Of a stretch of DNA of 64,000 nucleotides, positions 1-13,554 are shown in pieces (position 1 is the first letter of the stretch; each line of letters starts with the position of its first letter). Position numbers and translations under genes: made by a program. The notes beneath the pieces are model-generated. The model saw only the letters and a program-made list of their open reading frames with translations. It made no database searches and had not been told where the DNA came from. The stretch comes from Aculops lycopersici (Eukaryota; Arthropoda; Arachnida; Trombidiformes; Eriophyidae), in NCBI GenBank assembly GCA_015350385.1, contig WNKI01000001.1, positions 10,975,302-11,039,301 of the forward strand. The letters are read 5' to 3'.

Positions 1-2467
1 GACTGCGATAAAGTAGACCGAATGGACGATTGAAGTGGTGGCTGTTGAACTAAATGTAGAAAGACAAGTATTGTTTCTCCTAGTTCTTCTATCTTGTCTT
101 ACTTTTTGTCGTTTCTGTCGTCTTCGCAACCTTTTCCCCTAATAACGGCGCCACTTCCACAACCAATGGAGTATAAAAACAAACGCCTGCAATTTTCAAT
201 GGAATCCCAATGGAGCGCCAGCTGCGGCGGTGGCGTTGCGTCGCGACTTGCGAGAGTGTAGCGTCAACACGACAACATTGAATTCAAAGGCCAAGGCCAG
301 ATAACCGCTTTGTGTTCTCCTGTCGCCATTGCCGACTGGCCATTGCATACAGTCGCGCAGACAAACAGACCCATTAAACTAGTGCATAGAGTTTGCCGCA
401 CAGACATACGCACGGATTAGACTGTGTGTTAGGCTCCTTCGTGGTCTAGACTGTGATTTGGCTATCGCGGTAGATTGCACTATGGCACTGTTGACGCCCA
501 TCGCTGGCTCAAAGGCTTCAACGTGCATCAGGTGGGCGGAAGGTTTCTCCTCGTTTCCTCTTGGAGTCAATTGATTTGAGACGTCGATGGGATTTGTTTG
601 ATGACGAGCGCCAACATTCGTGAAATCTGCCTTTGAGTTGCAAGCGGCGCACCTAGACCCCCTCAACCTGACGACGCCTCCAGGTGCCTCCAAGTGGCAA
701 CAAAAACCAAAACGTCATCGACCACTCGACAAGTGGCCGACCTGTCGCCACTCGTTGGCGGCTTAGCCAGTTGGAGGGGGAAGTGAAGTTCAAGGTTTTG
801 ATAATCAGGCCAGTTTCGTCAGCGGCTTGCCAAGGAGCCGAGGATCACAAGCTTCCGCTTGGTGGTGGCTAGTGCCTCTGACGCCCTATTCGTTGTTTCT
901 TGTATCTATTGTCGCAGCTTGATTTTGTCGCCCTCGTCGTCTTCGTTGTTGTTGTCATATAATAGCCGAGTGGTATGGTATAATAGAGCGAGAAATACAA
1001 TTGGCCGAGCTTGGCGGCTTGTCCAATTGTGCAACCCAAGTGGCTCGCCGGACTACAGCTTTTCTCAGTAATTGCTTTACACTCGATCTAGCCTGCGAGA
1101 AAAAGATACGCAGGACGGCCGTTCAACTCTGTGCTCTTTCTTGCTCGCAAATCTTTCCTGCGACTGATAAGTGTAGATGAATCATTGACAAGCTGTAGCT
1201 GGCTGCAGTGTTTACTTGAGTGTATATGTATGCGTGTGCCTCAAAATGTTTAGCCGGTTACGAGTCAATTAGAGTCGCTTGATTGTGATCTTGTTTCTAA
1301 ATGAACAAGTAAGCTAATGAATGAGTGAGTGGATGAAATTTTTGGCTACTCACCAGCTACTCGGCGCAGAGTCGTGGTCTCGTCGCGTGCTTCCACAACC
1401 ACCAATAGACTGCTGCCACCCAATATTTGCATTGAATTAGATCCCATTATCATATATTCTCCACACAACAATAAATTTCTTGCTTCTAAAGAGACTCAAC
1501 TGCCACTGCTAATTTGCTAACGACGCCCTCAAGTCGGCAGCCCGCCGGCTTGCCTGTTCGTTGAGCACCCTGATTGGAGACAAAGACGCGCGCCTGTGCC
1601 GCTGACGGCACCATAGATGAGAAGCCAAGCAAAATCAGCTAGCAATCAACAAGTGGAAGCGAGTGGAACATTTGCTGATTGCGTATGTTTATTTCTACAC
1701 TCACCCCCACCAACACTACAAACGCTGATACGCTATGCATTAATCCTCTCCTCAGAGTCGATGGTTTTGCGGCGTCTCCGCACGGCGGTCTTGCTGGTTG
1801 AATCTCGGTCTTGCCGCAAGATTAAGAGAACGAGCACCCCGAAGCATATGTGCGCGACCAACAGCGTGTGGCTTCCATCACGGGGACTGAGGAGTCCCCG
1901 TTGCAACTACAAACGCGACATCTTCTCAACTAAACGTCATTCAATTGAACATGCAACTTGCATCTCTCTCTCCCCCTTGCTCTCCATTTCCCGTGGATAT
2001 GCTGTCGCCGCCGTCTTCGGTCTCGGTGATTTGCTAAAGAATGGTGGTCGTAGTGGGCCGCTAGAAGTTGAATAAGCACATATGATCTGTTGCCCAGTGG
2101 TCCAGATTCCAAGTGTGCATGTTAATGGTTTCGAGACATGTTTCGATTTTAGTCCTTTGAAACTCGTTATTGATTGTCACTCGTCGTCGTCGTCGTTGCA
2201 AATGTATACAAAGTGATTTTAATTCAAGCCGACGACGAGCTTTCAGTAATTGATCTCAATCATCGAACTATCGAAGAACGAACAAAGAATTCAAGCATTC
2301 AATTAACCATAAATTATTATCGCACACCCGGAAACGAGATAGAAACCAAGAGGATCGTTTGCTCCAACATTAGCAACCTGCAAGCAACAAGTCTAGTCAC
2401 CCAGTCCACTAGCCTCTTAAAGTTGGCGCGGCAACAACCTGTTGGATAGGCCGACAGACGCTCTAAG
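1..2467. other. Gene-free 5' part of the window, upstream of the SLC17 gene
   Basis: I see no coding region that I can support here. All open frames are short and show no recognisable family. The stretch presumably holds the promoter and 5' UTR of the SLC17 transporter, but no TATA box or initiator stands out. One copy of the dispersed motif CAACAAGTGG lies at 1647-1656. Confidence 0.5.
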
Positions 2468-4877
2468 ATGCGTGTAAAGAATGTGAGATTTATCATAGCG
2501 GCCATAACCACTTTTAGTGCTTATGCTGTCTACGTTAGCCGTGTGAACCTCAGGTGAGTTTTGATTAGTATTTGAAGGAGTTTTTACTTCCTCTTGGCCG
2601 CTAACCGAGCTTCTTTTCCCTTCTCTCTCTCTCTCTCTCCCCGCAATTGGATTTTAATAAAACAAAAAACACTAGCATCGCCATTATTGCTATGGTCGAG
2701 GATCACCATGGCGAGCACAAACTCAGCGAGCGCCAGGTAAATGCGACGCTACAAGACCCTTCACCTGCACCAACACCGTTAACTTTAGATCAGCAGCAAC
2801 AGCAATTAGACGTGAGATATACCGCCGCCGCTGGCACCAGTACTGTGGGCGGCAGCCAACCTGTTGCTAATATTAGTTACAACCTGATAAACTCAAACTT
2901 TTCATCACCTCTAACGGCCTTAAACAATCAATCATCAGCGCTACCGACCGGGCAACAGCAAGTGGATAGTAATAACAATGCAACTAAACTCCACAGAGAG
3001 CCTCTGTCGACCATCTTCCCGGCTTCGAAGAAATCCGTCAAAACTCCGCTGATCAGCCAGGAAAAGTTTCACTGGGACCAGGTGAGTTTGTTTGCCTCTC
3101 TGTTATCTATTACCCTGGCGTTGTCTTAGTCTTACACCACCTGTTGCGCTTTCATCCCTAGGCGTCATACATTACTTTTGAGAAAAGGAAAACAAAGTAA
3201 ATGAAAGTTATTAACAACCACTTTTTTCCTCTCTCGAAACACTAAAAACAACAAACAAACCCATGGCCATAGACTGAGCAAGGCCATATCCTCGGCGCCT
3301 TCTTCTATGGCTACATCCTATTCCAGATTCCCGGCGCTCGAATGGCCGAGTCAATGGGCGCCAAGTGGATTATTATGGCCTCAACTGCTGGCTCGGCATT
3401 AATCAGTCTCGCCTTTCCCCTCTCGACTCAGCTGAATTCCATACATCTTTTGATGGTATTACGTTTTGTTATGGGCCTTTGCCAGTCTGCCTTCTTTCCC
3501 GCCGCCTATGTCCTCTTTTGCAGGTGGTTACCTGAACGGGAGAGGGCAATTCTGTTGCCCATTATGTTCATCGGAAGCAACATGGGATCCATCTCAACTT
3601 ATACCATGTCCTCATATCTCATTAGCTCCTCTTATGGGTGGCCCTCGGTCTTTTATTTAAGTGGTTTAGTTTGTACCATTGTAAGCGTATCTTGGATGGT
3701 TGTTGGCTCCAATGGACCAGAAGACAATTGGCTCATAACAGAGAAGGAGATTTTATTTATTGAGTTGAATGTAAATAATCAGTCCAGCGAAAGCAGTAGC
3801 CTCAAGGAGGATGATCAGTCGCAAGCTGGAGATGGAGCAGCAAGAACACAAGCCAATGGGCGCAACAAAAGCTCCTTGAGCGGCCAATTAGAGAGGAATA
3901 AACAGCAGCAACAGGTTGCCGGCCATCTTGGTAATAACAGCAACAAGTTGAAGCCACTAAAGGCAAACCTAGAGCCACTGGATGCAGAGAGCAACAATTT
4001 AAGTGGAGCACAGAAATCAAGCGCACCTGTTGCACCAGAGCCAAGCTGGTCAAAGTTCTTCAAGTCAATTCCAATATGGACCCTTATACTTAGTATGTAT
4101 GGAAACGAGTGGTCAAATGTGGTTTTATGTTTCGAGTTGCCCACCTATCTAAACACTGCATTAGGATTTCCCATTGAACAAAACGGAGTCATTAACAGTT
4201 TCTTCCAATTGAGCTACACGGTGGCCTCGCCAATTATGAGCTCGCTAGGCGCCTACATGTTGGACAAGCATATATGTTCCATGCGCAAGATTCATGTTAG
4301 AAAATTGTTTCAGTCCATAGCGACATTTGGCCAAATGGTTTGTTTTGTAAGTATTCCCATTTGTGGCGCAAATCGTGGGCTGATTATTTTGCTCATGTTT
4401 TCGGCTGTCGTATGTAAAACTTGCGCTAACGCCGGCGATATTATGGTTGCCGGCGATTTGTCGCCCGAATACGCGGGCACCATATTTGCTTTCGCCAATA
4501 CCATAGGAAACACTGCCGGATTCCTGGTCCCCCTCTTAGCTGGAGTTATAGTTGAGAATCCATATGAACGCGAACAATGGACTCCCTTCTGGTTTACCAC
4601 GGCCACAATCATGGGCTGCAGTGGGCTAATATTTCTAATCTTTGGCGAAACTCGCCGGCAAGACTTTGAAAAGGATCGCGGCGATTGCAAGCTCGACCAA
4701 TTGGTCTTGCCGCCACTGGCTTGCTGCGAGACGGAAAGAATGTTAAAATTAACCAATAGCAATGTCAATAATAATAGCCATAATCACAATAACCTCGCAG
4801 GAAACCAGAAATTGATGATAGGCAATAGCGTCGAGGCTCAGGCTAAAATACATCGCATCAATACAGCATTGTTTTAG
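2468..4877 (+). CDS. SLC17-family anion/phosphate transporter (sialin/VGLUT-like MFS)
   Basis: Three exons, 2468-2553, 2676-3081 and 3273-4877, join in phase to 698 codons. The introns of 122 and 191 bp have GTGAGT donors and TAG acceptors. SLC17 proteins are 12-helix MFS carriers of organic anions or phosphate across plasma, lysosomal or vesicle membranes. Helix 1 ends in RVNLSIAIIAMV, the family signature. Exon 3 opens with TEQGHILGAFFYGYILFQIP, the helix-2 signature, and later has LPERERA, FANTIGNTAGFLVPLLAG and a C-terminal FGETRRQ. The loop between helices 1 and 2 is unusually long, about 125 residues and glutamine-rich, with five sequons (N51, N94, N103, N113, N130). The central cytoplasmic loop (about 334-420) is also long and polar. 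Substrate cannot be assigned. The ATG at 2468 is the only start that gives helix 1 in frame. Confidence 0.93.
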
Positions 4878-6378
4878 TCGTTAGTTAGCCAATCATCAGT
4901 CAAAGTCGAGGGATAAAATCATAGAGATAGACGAGGAAGTTGCATAATTGGGTATTTGGAGAAAGCAGCGTGACTTCAGTCAGGAGTCTAGTGTAATGTA
5001 GTAATAATTACAACAGTGATCATGTTGTTGATATAACATGAACAAAAAGCTGGTGTAGGTGTAAAAAGAGACAAGAGTAGAAGAGAATAGAAGTACATAA
5101 ATATATCACAAATCTACGTCGCCAACTTGAGTTTAGTGTTATTGTCTTCATCGTGGCGTCACTTAAATTTTTGGTAGAAGTTATAACACCGTCATCAAGC
5201 CACTTGTTGCACTGCAACCCAATCGACTGCCAATATTTCCAAATCAAAAAATAATACTCTCTCTCTCTTCCTTACTCTTACTCCTACTCCATCTCTCTCG
5301 AGACTAACTGAGACCATCTGTCGACAAGGATGTCTAAATGTAGTAGTTGAGCTCGTAAACCGGCCAATTTTTTGCACTAAAACGATCCAATGCATGGAAC
5401 TCCCATAGGACGAGGCTCTGAAAAAGCGAAAGAGTTCAAATAAGGATAAATAGGAAATACCAAGACATAGGTTTTATTGTTTGCCTGTTTATTGCTCTCA
5501 TTGTAAGCGCCCGCTAACTTACCGCTACCTGCTCATCGCTTAGCATATCAATTGGCCATTTACAAGCCACTTGTTGACTCTACGTCTCCTCTCCTTTCCG
5601 CTCGCCGGAGCTCATTAATTTACTGCCACTCGCGAGGCTCATCGTCGCTATCCACGATTTTGCTAATTGTAATTCCATTCAAGACTGTCGAAAAAAACTT
5701 ATATCCATCTCTACCTTTACTTTTTGCTTCGGAGTGTTGTGATGAGATGCCCACCAAACTTTTCAAGCCTACCAACTAATGGGAGAAAGTTTTGTATGGG
5801 AATCCCGTTGACGCTTGCTAACAAGCAGCCGAGGAGCAACTCCATGGTCCTGGTCCAGATACCAATCCACTGGGATCCACATACTGCACAAACCAATAAA
5901 CAAACAGACGAACGGTTCAGAGGGTAGTCTCTTGGCGGATGCACAGCCTATTGCTTGTCCGTTTATTTGTTTTCTCTAGCTATCACTCCAACTCTCTCAA
6001 TGGCCTCTATCAGCTTGTAACTGATGCCATCGCTTGTAGGCGAAGCCGTTTTATTGTTTTCCCATTCCCCCACTCTCGCTTTATTTTCTCAAGTGGCCGA
6101 GAAAGTTCAAGTAATAGAGCAGTCGCCTGCTCAGTTGTATCGACTGCTCACTAGACTTGCTGTTCACCTGTCGCCGTCTCGCTAGCCAGATATCCAGCTA
6201 GAGGATTGGGGAAGGAGACTAGTCTAATTGTCATTCTAGCAGCAACAAGGTGCCGCAAGGAGACACACAATGAGAGTCCTCGCCAACACCGCCAATTTAT
6301 CGTCACTTCGATGGCCACTTAAGTGGTCGGCTTGCCTGAGGAGACTGAAATCGCTGCACAGTAACCGGAGGAGAAGAG

Positions 6379-6406
6379 GAAGAAGAAGAAGAAGAAGAAG
6401 AAGAAG
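6379..6406 (+). repeat. (GAA)n microsatellite
   Basis: An uninterrupted run of GAA triplets with GAG variants at its edges. It gives artificial poly-Arg and poly-Phe frames on the two strands and is not coding. Confidence 0.9.
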
Positions 6407-6578
6407 AGAGGAGTATCCTTTGGCGAGCAAGCTGGCCGGCCGATTGAGCACCCAGACGGCAGTTGCTCGACACGAAGCCTACCAGGCGGCCACCACTCTA
6501 ATGCTAATTCTTTCTTACTCGCTCGCTCGCTCGGTGACAGTAGTGACGGGACTGGTACGGAGAGAGATGGAGAGAAAG

Positions 6579-6604
6579 CAACAAGTGGCCGCATCCACTT
6601 GTTG
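6579..6604. repeat. Inverted pair of the dispersed decamer CAACAAGTGG
   Basis: CAACAAGTGG at 6579-6588 is followed after six bases by its exact reverse complement at 6595-6604. This makes a 26-bp interrupted palindrome in noncoding DNA. It is one of two such inverted pairs in the window; the other is at 62253-62297. Confidence 0.85.
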
Positions 6605-6941
6605 TTTCAATTGCGCCGCCGGCCACCGTGCGCTCGGGCCCGCTAGTCAGCCGGCTGGTTGGCTAAACCGCCTGACCGACTAGCGGGCCAAGCCAAAGCC
6701 AGCATCTTCTCTGTCGTTGAAGCTTTCGTCATCGTCGTCGTCGTCGTCGTGGTTGTCGTCGTCGACGTCCAGTTAGCTCAAAGTATCGTCATTTGGGCTT
6801 AACGAGCCGAAGCGCCGAGCAAGTAACTCGATCGCCACTTTGTCAATCGGCAATCGGATTTCTTTTCGGCTGTCGCTGTTGTTGCTGCTACCGCCGAGTT
6901 GCTAGCTAGTAAACTAAGGAGGAGAACAAAGCAAACAACTT

Positions 6942-6974
6942 TTCTCTCTCTCTCTCTCTCTCGCTCGCTCGCTC
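6942..6974 (+). repeat. (CT)n plus (CGCT)n microsatellite
   Basis: A CT dinucleotide run passes directly into a CGCT tetranucleotide run. Similar compound tracts recur at 13521-13551 and 26022-26041. Confidence 0.85.
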
Positions 6975-9776
6975 ATTCACCTCACATCGGGCTACGTTAC
7001 GCAATTCTTGCGTGAAATTTACCCAAGTAAACAGTTAAACAGGTGAGCAAGTAAGCAAAGGAACGAGTGAAAAAGCGAAAGTGAAAGTCCAAGTTCAATG
7101 ATCTAGTTCATGGATCCTAATAGTTGCGCGCTCTCTCCAAGCCAGCGAGTTGCGTAACATAATTGACTCGCTGAATGATCGCCTTTTCTCCCAACAGCAA
7201 CCAGTTAGCCGGCAGCCAATTGACTTTTTGCCTTCGAATTCAATTATTCGGGAATTTGTTCCACTCTCTCGGCGTCGCCGTCTTTTGCTGTTTCTTAGAT
7301 AGAGGTTAAGCCAGAGAAAGAGGGAAGCGAAAGAAGGAGTAAAAGCAGAAGAGAGGGAAAACGATGCGACTATCAAGTGGCTGCATTGAATATTCATTCA
7401 TCATTTCCTAGATCCAAGTTGAGAGAATAGAAAGAAGAGCGCCACGAGCATACGGAAGTCGAGCTACATGTGCAACACAATTAACCTGCGCACCTTTCGA
7501 ACTTGGCAAGCTAGCACCTTGGCAAGCTAAATATGCGAGCAGCGCGCTTGCGGTTTGGCGATAAACCGACGCCCAAAGTGTCGCGCCCAAAAAAGTAAGC
7601 AAACTGAATCTTACATAACGCAAAGTGAGCTTACTCTCGAGCTCAACGGTCGTTCTTCTTCACTCGGAGCAGCTCGTCTTCTTCTTCTTCTTTCCAACTC
7701 TCTTGTTCGCATCATAGACTCGACCGGCCAATCAAGCAAACCAGCCAACCGAGCGACCGGCTAACTCAAATTCGGGCGCGTGCCTATGATTTAAATGAGC
7801 TAAACCAACAAACAAACCAGCAGTTGGGAGTGAAGATGGCAAAATTGAGTTTTCACCCGCCGAGTGCGATGTGATTTACCTGTAGGTGTATCCTCTCCCT
7901 CCAACTATCACCTGTTGGCAAGCCCATCAGCCTGGCCAGTCGTTAGTGAATCGACCTTCTAACATTGAACTTTGCCTCCAGTACAGCTCCAATAGAAAGT
8001 CAGCAAGAAGATTGCATAGCAGCAGTGGCAGCCATCGTCGCCGTCTCCACCAATCGACGGTTACATTAGCGTGGGTGTGCATCCAAAAAGTGACGTTTGC
8101 TGTCGTTTGGTGGTCGCTATTTGCTTTTGTTCCATTCGACCGTCCGGCTGGCTGGCTGATGGCGGTTCACACGGAAACGCAAGCGCAAAATTTGCATAGA
8201 TACCACCGATGGCAAGATCGTCGCTGGCGCCACAAACAACGACTAGAGCGGCGATCTTGGGCTAACAAACAAACCGGCGACTGCGTAGTTTCGTGTGCTT
8301 TACTATCTAACCATAGAAGTGAACGAGCAAACGAACGTATAGACACTTGTTGCTGGCGGAGATTGCTTATAAATACACTCGAAATACAAATAAACTTGTA
8401 ACCTCTGCGCTGAACCTTTTAGACCAAAAAGAGTTGGTCACTTTTTGGACAGGTGAATTCAGTAAGGCAAATTGAGTCGATATTGATTGTAAAACTAACT
8501 CTTTTCTATTTTGAAGTTAACCTGGAGAACCTATGAGCAAAACTCAATCTCTTTTATTGTGTTAGAAGTTGAATAAACTTTTTGAGTCGTTGTAGTGGTC
8601 ATTTTTGTTAGTTTAGCAGCACAACGACAGGTTGCAGGTAAGCCACAACCTGTTGCTGCTTTCTTTTAAAAAGGAATAACCTGAGCTCCAAGTTGCAAAC
8701 AAATCACTTTTGTATGTGTCGCTTGAATTTGTTATTTTCGCGCCTTTAGTCAGTTTGGAAAGTTTAGCTCACGAACTTGATCCCTTGGTTATCTCTTTCT
8801 GCCGCCCAATGGTCACTATTCATAATGTTGGTTATTCAATATAAACTCCACAACCACCAGTGGCAGCCTCAACTGCGACCACATTAATAGAGTCGCCCGC
8901 TTGATCTCAGTTGATTTACTGATGACCATCCATTTGCAGTGGCCAGCGCAAACACTTGTTGATTTCCCATAGAAAGCTAGCAGGAAAGAGGCACGAGTTT
9001 ATGGTTAGCTCACACACCTGGCTCATGGTGGTAATTGAGTAAAGGCAATTGAGTTGGCAGTAGCCTCGTGAATCACGCAAAATCTCGCAACCTCTACGTA
9101 CAGCGCATTCAATTTCCAATCAATCCAATTTTAGCCTGCGCCTTGCAGATCCACAAGTTGAAATTCTTGCCGGCTATCAAATGATGGAGTAATCTGCCAG
9201 AAAACTCTCAAGGTCTCGCTCTTTCTCTCCTTCTCGTGTGTTACGTTGCCACTACCTGTTTACCCACTGACCGGCAGTTGCTGACTTTCATCGGCTCGGA
9301 AAGAGATAATCGCCAATGGACAGCAGTCATTTGACGGCAGCCAGCGGTGGCAATTGCACAAGAAACCGGCTCTAGTGGGCACAATAATTTTGCCACAATA
9401 CCGTAAGGGCGAGAGGCTAAACTGCAGAACGAGAAGCCGACCGTCGGGCGAGTTTTCCTGCAGTTTCGTGCAACCAGCAAGCAGTCAAGTACATCGAGAC
9501 CGCCTGCGCAGTCTCGTTATGCCCACTGCGCGTAGGTAAAGTTTTCTAGCTCTAGAAAACAGTTAGCTCATTCGGTCGTCGCTCATTCATTTTAACGAGT
9601 GAGCTGCCTGACGAGCAAAGGGAATGCATCGCAAAGTCAGTTGGTTGGACGAGAGCAAACAAGATACTTTGGCGCAAAACTTTTGCAAATAATACCAATG
9701 ATCTGCTATTTGAAGATTCATTCCTCAACCAATAACGTTTAAATATCTCAAGATAACAAGCATCAAATAACTCAGG

Positions 9777-10346
9777 ATGGAAGCCCCGCTTAGTGCGCGC
9801 GAGTTCCTCAAGCGATTCCATTTGCCTCAATTGGTTAGAATAAGTTACAATACTGAGTTCAACTCTGACGGCGCCTCCACGCAAAACGGAGTCTCACGGG
9901 ATCAGTGCGACCAAGAGAATAGATACCAAGCTCAAGATAACACCAAGCGCTTCCAAAGTAATGGAAAGCAGGTGACAATATCGTCCACCTCATCCTCAAC
10001 TTTAACATCGACCTTTGTTTCAGGTGAAAAGGTGCCTCAAACAATACAAAACCACCATCAGGCACCAAAAGAACGCGCCGACTGCGCCATCGTCAACGAC
10101 GAATTCGAGTTCTCAGCTTCGAGTGATCCAAAATATTTAGCGAGTGAAGATCTCAATAGAGATGATGATGAGGAGATCAAGTTTCACTCTATTTCCGGTT
10201 GGTCGTCGCAACAGGTAGCTGGCGTTGGAACTGAAAGCGACAAGCTAATCCGAGTGCCGCGAGCCTCTCTCCAGGCCAACAGCACTCCCGGCCATCAGTT
10301 GTCAATCGATTTACACCAACTACGACAGCAGCAACAGCAACAACAC

Positions 10347-10382
<36 letters not shown>

Positions 10383-13300
10383 CAAAGACAGTCAAATCAA
10401 AGCATTGAAAATCAGTCAACGATAAATGAGCAACAGCGAAATTGGAGTAAAGGCATCAAGTTGGCGCCGCCAAGCAAGAGGCCGAGCGCAAGCAAGTTGT
10501 CACTTGAGCAACCATTCCTGTTGTATAAGGCTCATAGAAAATTGGAGGCCTGCGCCTATGCCATTGACTCAAAGAATGAACTTTGCGGCGACAAGAGCGG
10601 CGACCCCATTTATTTGCCACATGATTATCCAGGTAAGTAGTTGTTGTTAGTGGTGGTCCGAGTAGATTATTAATCAATTAAGCTGATTACGTTAATAGCT
10701 AATAGTTATATGAATGAACTCGAAATCCATGGTAGTCTATTTATTCTCTTCTGTTTCTTTAGCAAAGTCAGAGTCACGTAGATTCTTCTTCTTTCACAAG
10801 CGTTTAAAGAAAGGTGAATCTTTAGATTCTCTCACATTGATCATTGAACTTTAAGTCTTAGTTTTCTTATTTCATATCAAAAATTAGAAGAAGAAGACCA
10901 AGACCAAGACCAAGACCAAGTCAAAGAAGCAGGAGTAGAAGAAGGGAAAGTTCAATGAGAAAGTCGAAAAAAGAGCTCAACTCTCTCTCTCTACCTGTGA
11001 GGTCCCATCTTCACGATTCGTCGACGAGTTCCTCACTCCGTTAGCGAGCAGTCAAGTGTCACTAATTGACTTCTATCCTCGCCGAGTCAAGTAGTTGGTC
11101 TTGCCAATTCAACAGTTGGTCGAGTTGGAGCTGGCCGAATCTGTAGCATCTTTATGGCCTCCCCTTTTTAGTGGCTGCCTGCGATTTTCGGCCTGTGAGT
11201 TGAGAGAACCGTTACTCTTGCTCGGGAGCAACAGGTAGCCTCCCGAGGATGCTGCTGCTCCCGCTCCCACTCACACACATCTAACTTCGTTCTAGTTTAT
11301 TACCAAGATAGCTACTGCTTCTGTATTCACTCATCAAACTATCGGCTCCTCACACAATGACAACGACAACAACAAGAAGCCAATCAAAACGGCGCCGTAG
11401 CAACTGTAACGAGACAGAGAGCGAGAGAGTGAGAGAACAGTGACTGGCCGCCTCATCGCCTCTGGCAGGTGAAGCGGCAACAAGTGGCAAGTTACAATTA
11501 GTTATTTGCCTCTGCCGTTGCGCGACGTTTCGTTGCATCTCTATCCCTTTTCCTCTCTAGTATGCGAAGTACAGAAGTTGAGAGAAAAGTCAAGTTGCTA
11601 GCTAGTCGAAGAGCGCACACCACACAAATAGAGCCAGCAACCTTTTGAGGTGACACACGGGGCTTGAGTTAAGACTGACTTGGCAAGCTTGCCGCTGCAG
11701 TCTTAGCGTTGATATTGGCGCCCAGCAGCTAACAAGCCGCGATCGAAACACCAAGTGGCCGTCGGCGAGATCGATGGACAACCGAGTAAAGGTAAAAAAG
11801 GAGGAGATGAAGCAGTAACAGCACAATGGCGCGGCTACAATGAGCCGCTACCATCGCGATGTTTGCATAGCAATCAGCATCTTGCCTCGAATCCCCGGTG
11901 CTCCCGATTCCATTGTGTGTTTCTACTCCACTGGCACTTCGCGTTGTCTTTCTTCTTTCTCTCTCTCTCTCTCTCTCGGTCCATGTCCAGATTTTAGTCT
12001 TTCTTGGTCCTCATCGGAACGGTTGCGGCTAAAGCGAGAGCAACCCGACGAGTATCGATCAGTCACTTTTTAACCGACCACTTGTTGCTAGGAGGATCCG
12101 CTCGCTCAACTAGCAACTCGCAACAACAATCTCCAGGGTGAAGAAATCGAGAACACAAAAGGAGATCAATGAGTCTCGCTTCTCATCCATTTGCATTGGG
12201 AATCAATTAAATGCGCTTCTCGTTGCCTTCACCTCCCACTGCTGCCACTGCTATTACCTAACCGTAACCAAGTCTCTGGTTAAAGGTCTGTCCTTTCAAC
12301 TGTAATGCAAATTCTACTTTCGATGTTTGCGGCGCGGGACTGAAAGGGCGGGCGGGTGGGCGTGACACGAGCCGAGTCCGACGCTCAAAATTACTCGACA
12401 GGTATTCATCTCGTCATCGTCTATTCTATTCCATCTCACCTTCTTCCTTTCGTCCGAGGAACAGCCATCCAAACAGAGATTTGGTTCGCGAGCAACAACT
12501 GCTTGTGTGTCGTGAGGGTATCGAGTAATGAGCTACGCGCAGCAGTGATGGGTGCCAATCTCCCCCGCAACTGCCTGCTCTTGAATGGGCCTACTATTTA
12601 AAGGTTGATTTTCAATTAAGATGCATACATAGACAAGTGAGCCTTTTCTAGCTCCAGTTTACCATCATTTTGAATCTAAGCGACTTGGAAATGCGGGTTG
12701 CTCATTTGAAACAACAACAACACACACACACACAACCCAATTCAGGGGTAGCCAAGATTTCAGGTAACAGCAACAGACAACTGACTCAAGGGAACCACCA
12801 CCAACACAATCGCTGACGGCCATCAGCCGCCAATATGTTAGAATGACGACGACATTTATGAAGTCGCCCCAAAACAACTACACGTTGCGAGTAGTAATAT
12901 TAGTATTTGAGGTGGTGGTGCTAGTTATAACGACAACTACCACTAAATAGTTAATGTACTTAAACGGAACGAAATGAGAAGCGATGAGTTCGTCGGTCTG
13001 CTGCTCTAACTGCTGAGACTGCAACGAGACCAGTCAGTTATTATTTCAATCTCTTCACTCTCTTTAAATTAACTTTCAGTTTCACACTAAGCAAAGGCAC
13101 AAACTTTCTATCTCTCTCTCGCTTTCCCTAACGGACAATCGGATTCTCGCCCATTTACAGTGATTATTTTAAACGCGTCTCGTCTACGTGTACGCAGATT
13201 GGCAATGGCAAGCTAGCTTGCCAAACGGGCTCCGCCAACGCAATGCCGCTCGCCGCTTTTTCCGTTTGATTTCAGTGAATGGCAATATATGCACACACTC

Positions 13301-13518
13301 CGCTGCCACAAAAGTCAATGGCAGTTGTGGCCAGGCGAGAACAAATCGGTTTGCTTCTATCCTTCTCTTGAGTGAGTCGCTTTTCACTTTTCATATTGGC
13401 CATTAGCACAAGAGCAAACATCCACTACCATTTAGTTAGCCTTATGAAAGTTGGTTTGTCTAACGGGCGGCTCCAATGCACGAGCACCATGTACGAGAAA
13501 TCGCTTTTATTCTGCTTC

Positions 13519-13554
<36 letters not shown>

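Larger units (their letters stand above)
4878..9776. other. Intergenic region between the SLC17 and CABIT genes
   Basis: No gene can be supported. It holds the 3' flank of SLC17 (no clear AATAAA nearby) and the upstream region of the CABIT gene. It contains several microsatellites: (GAA)n at 6379-6406, (CGT)n near 6727-6750 and (CT)n/(CGCT)n at 6942-6974. Copies of CCACTTGTTG lie at 5200 and 5567, and an inverted pair of this motif at 6579-6604. Frames of 100-170 codons here (for example 7886-8401) have no family resemblance and are probably chance. Confidence 0.5.
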
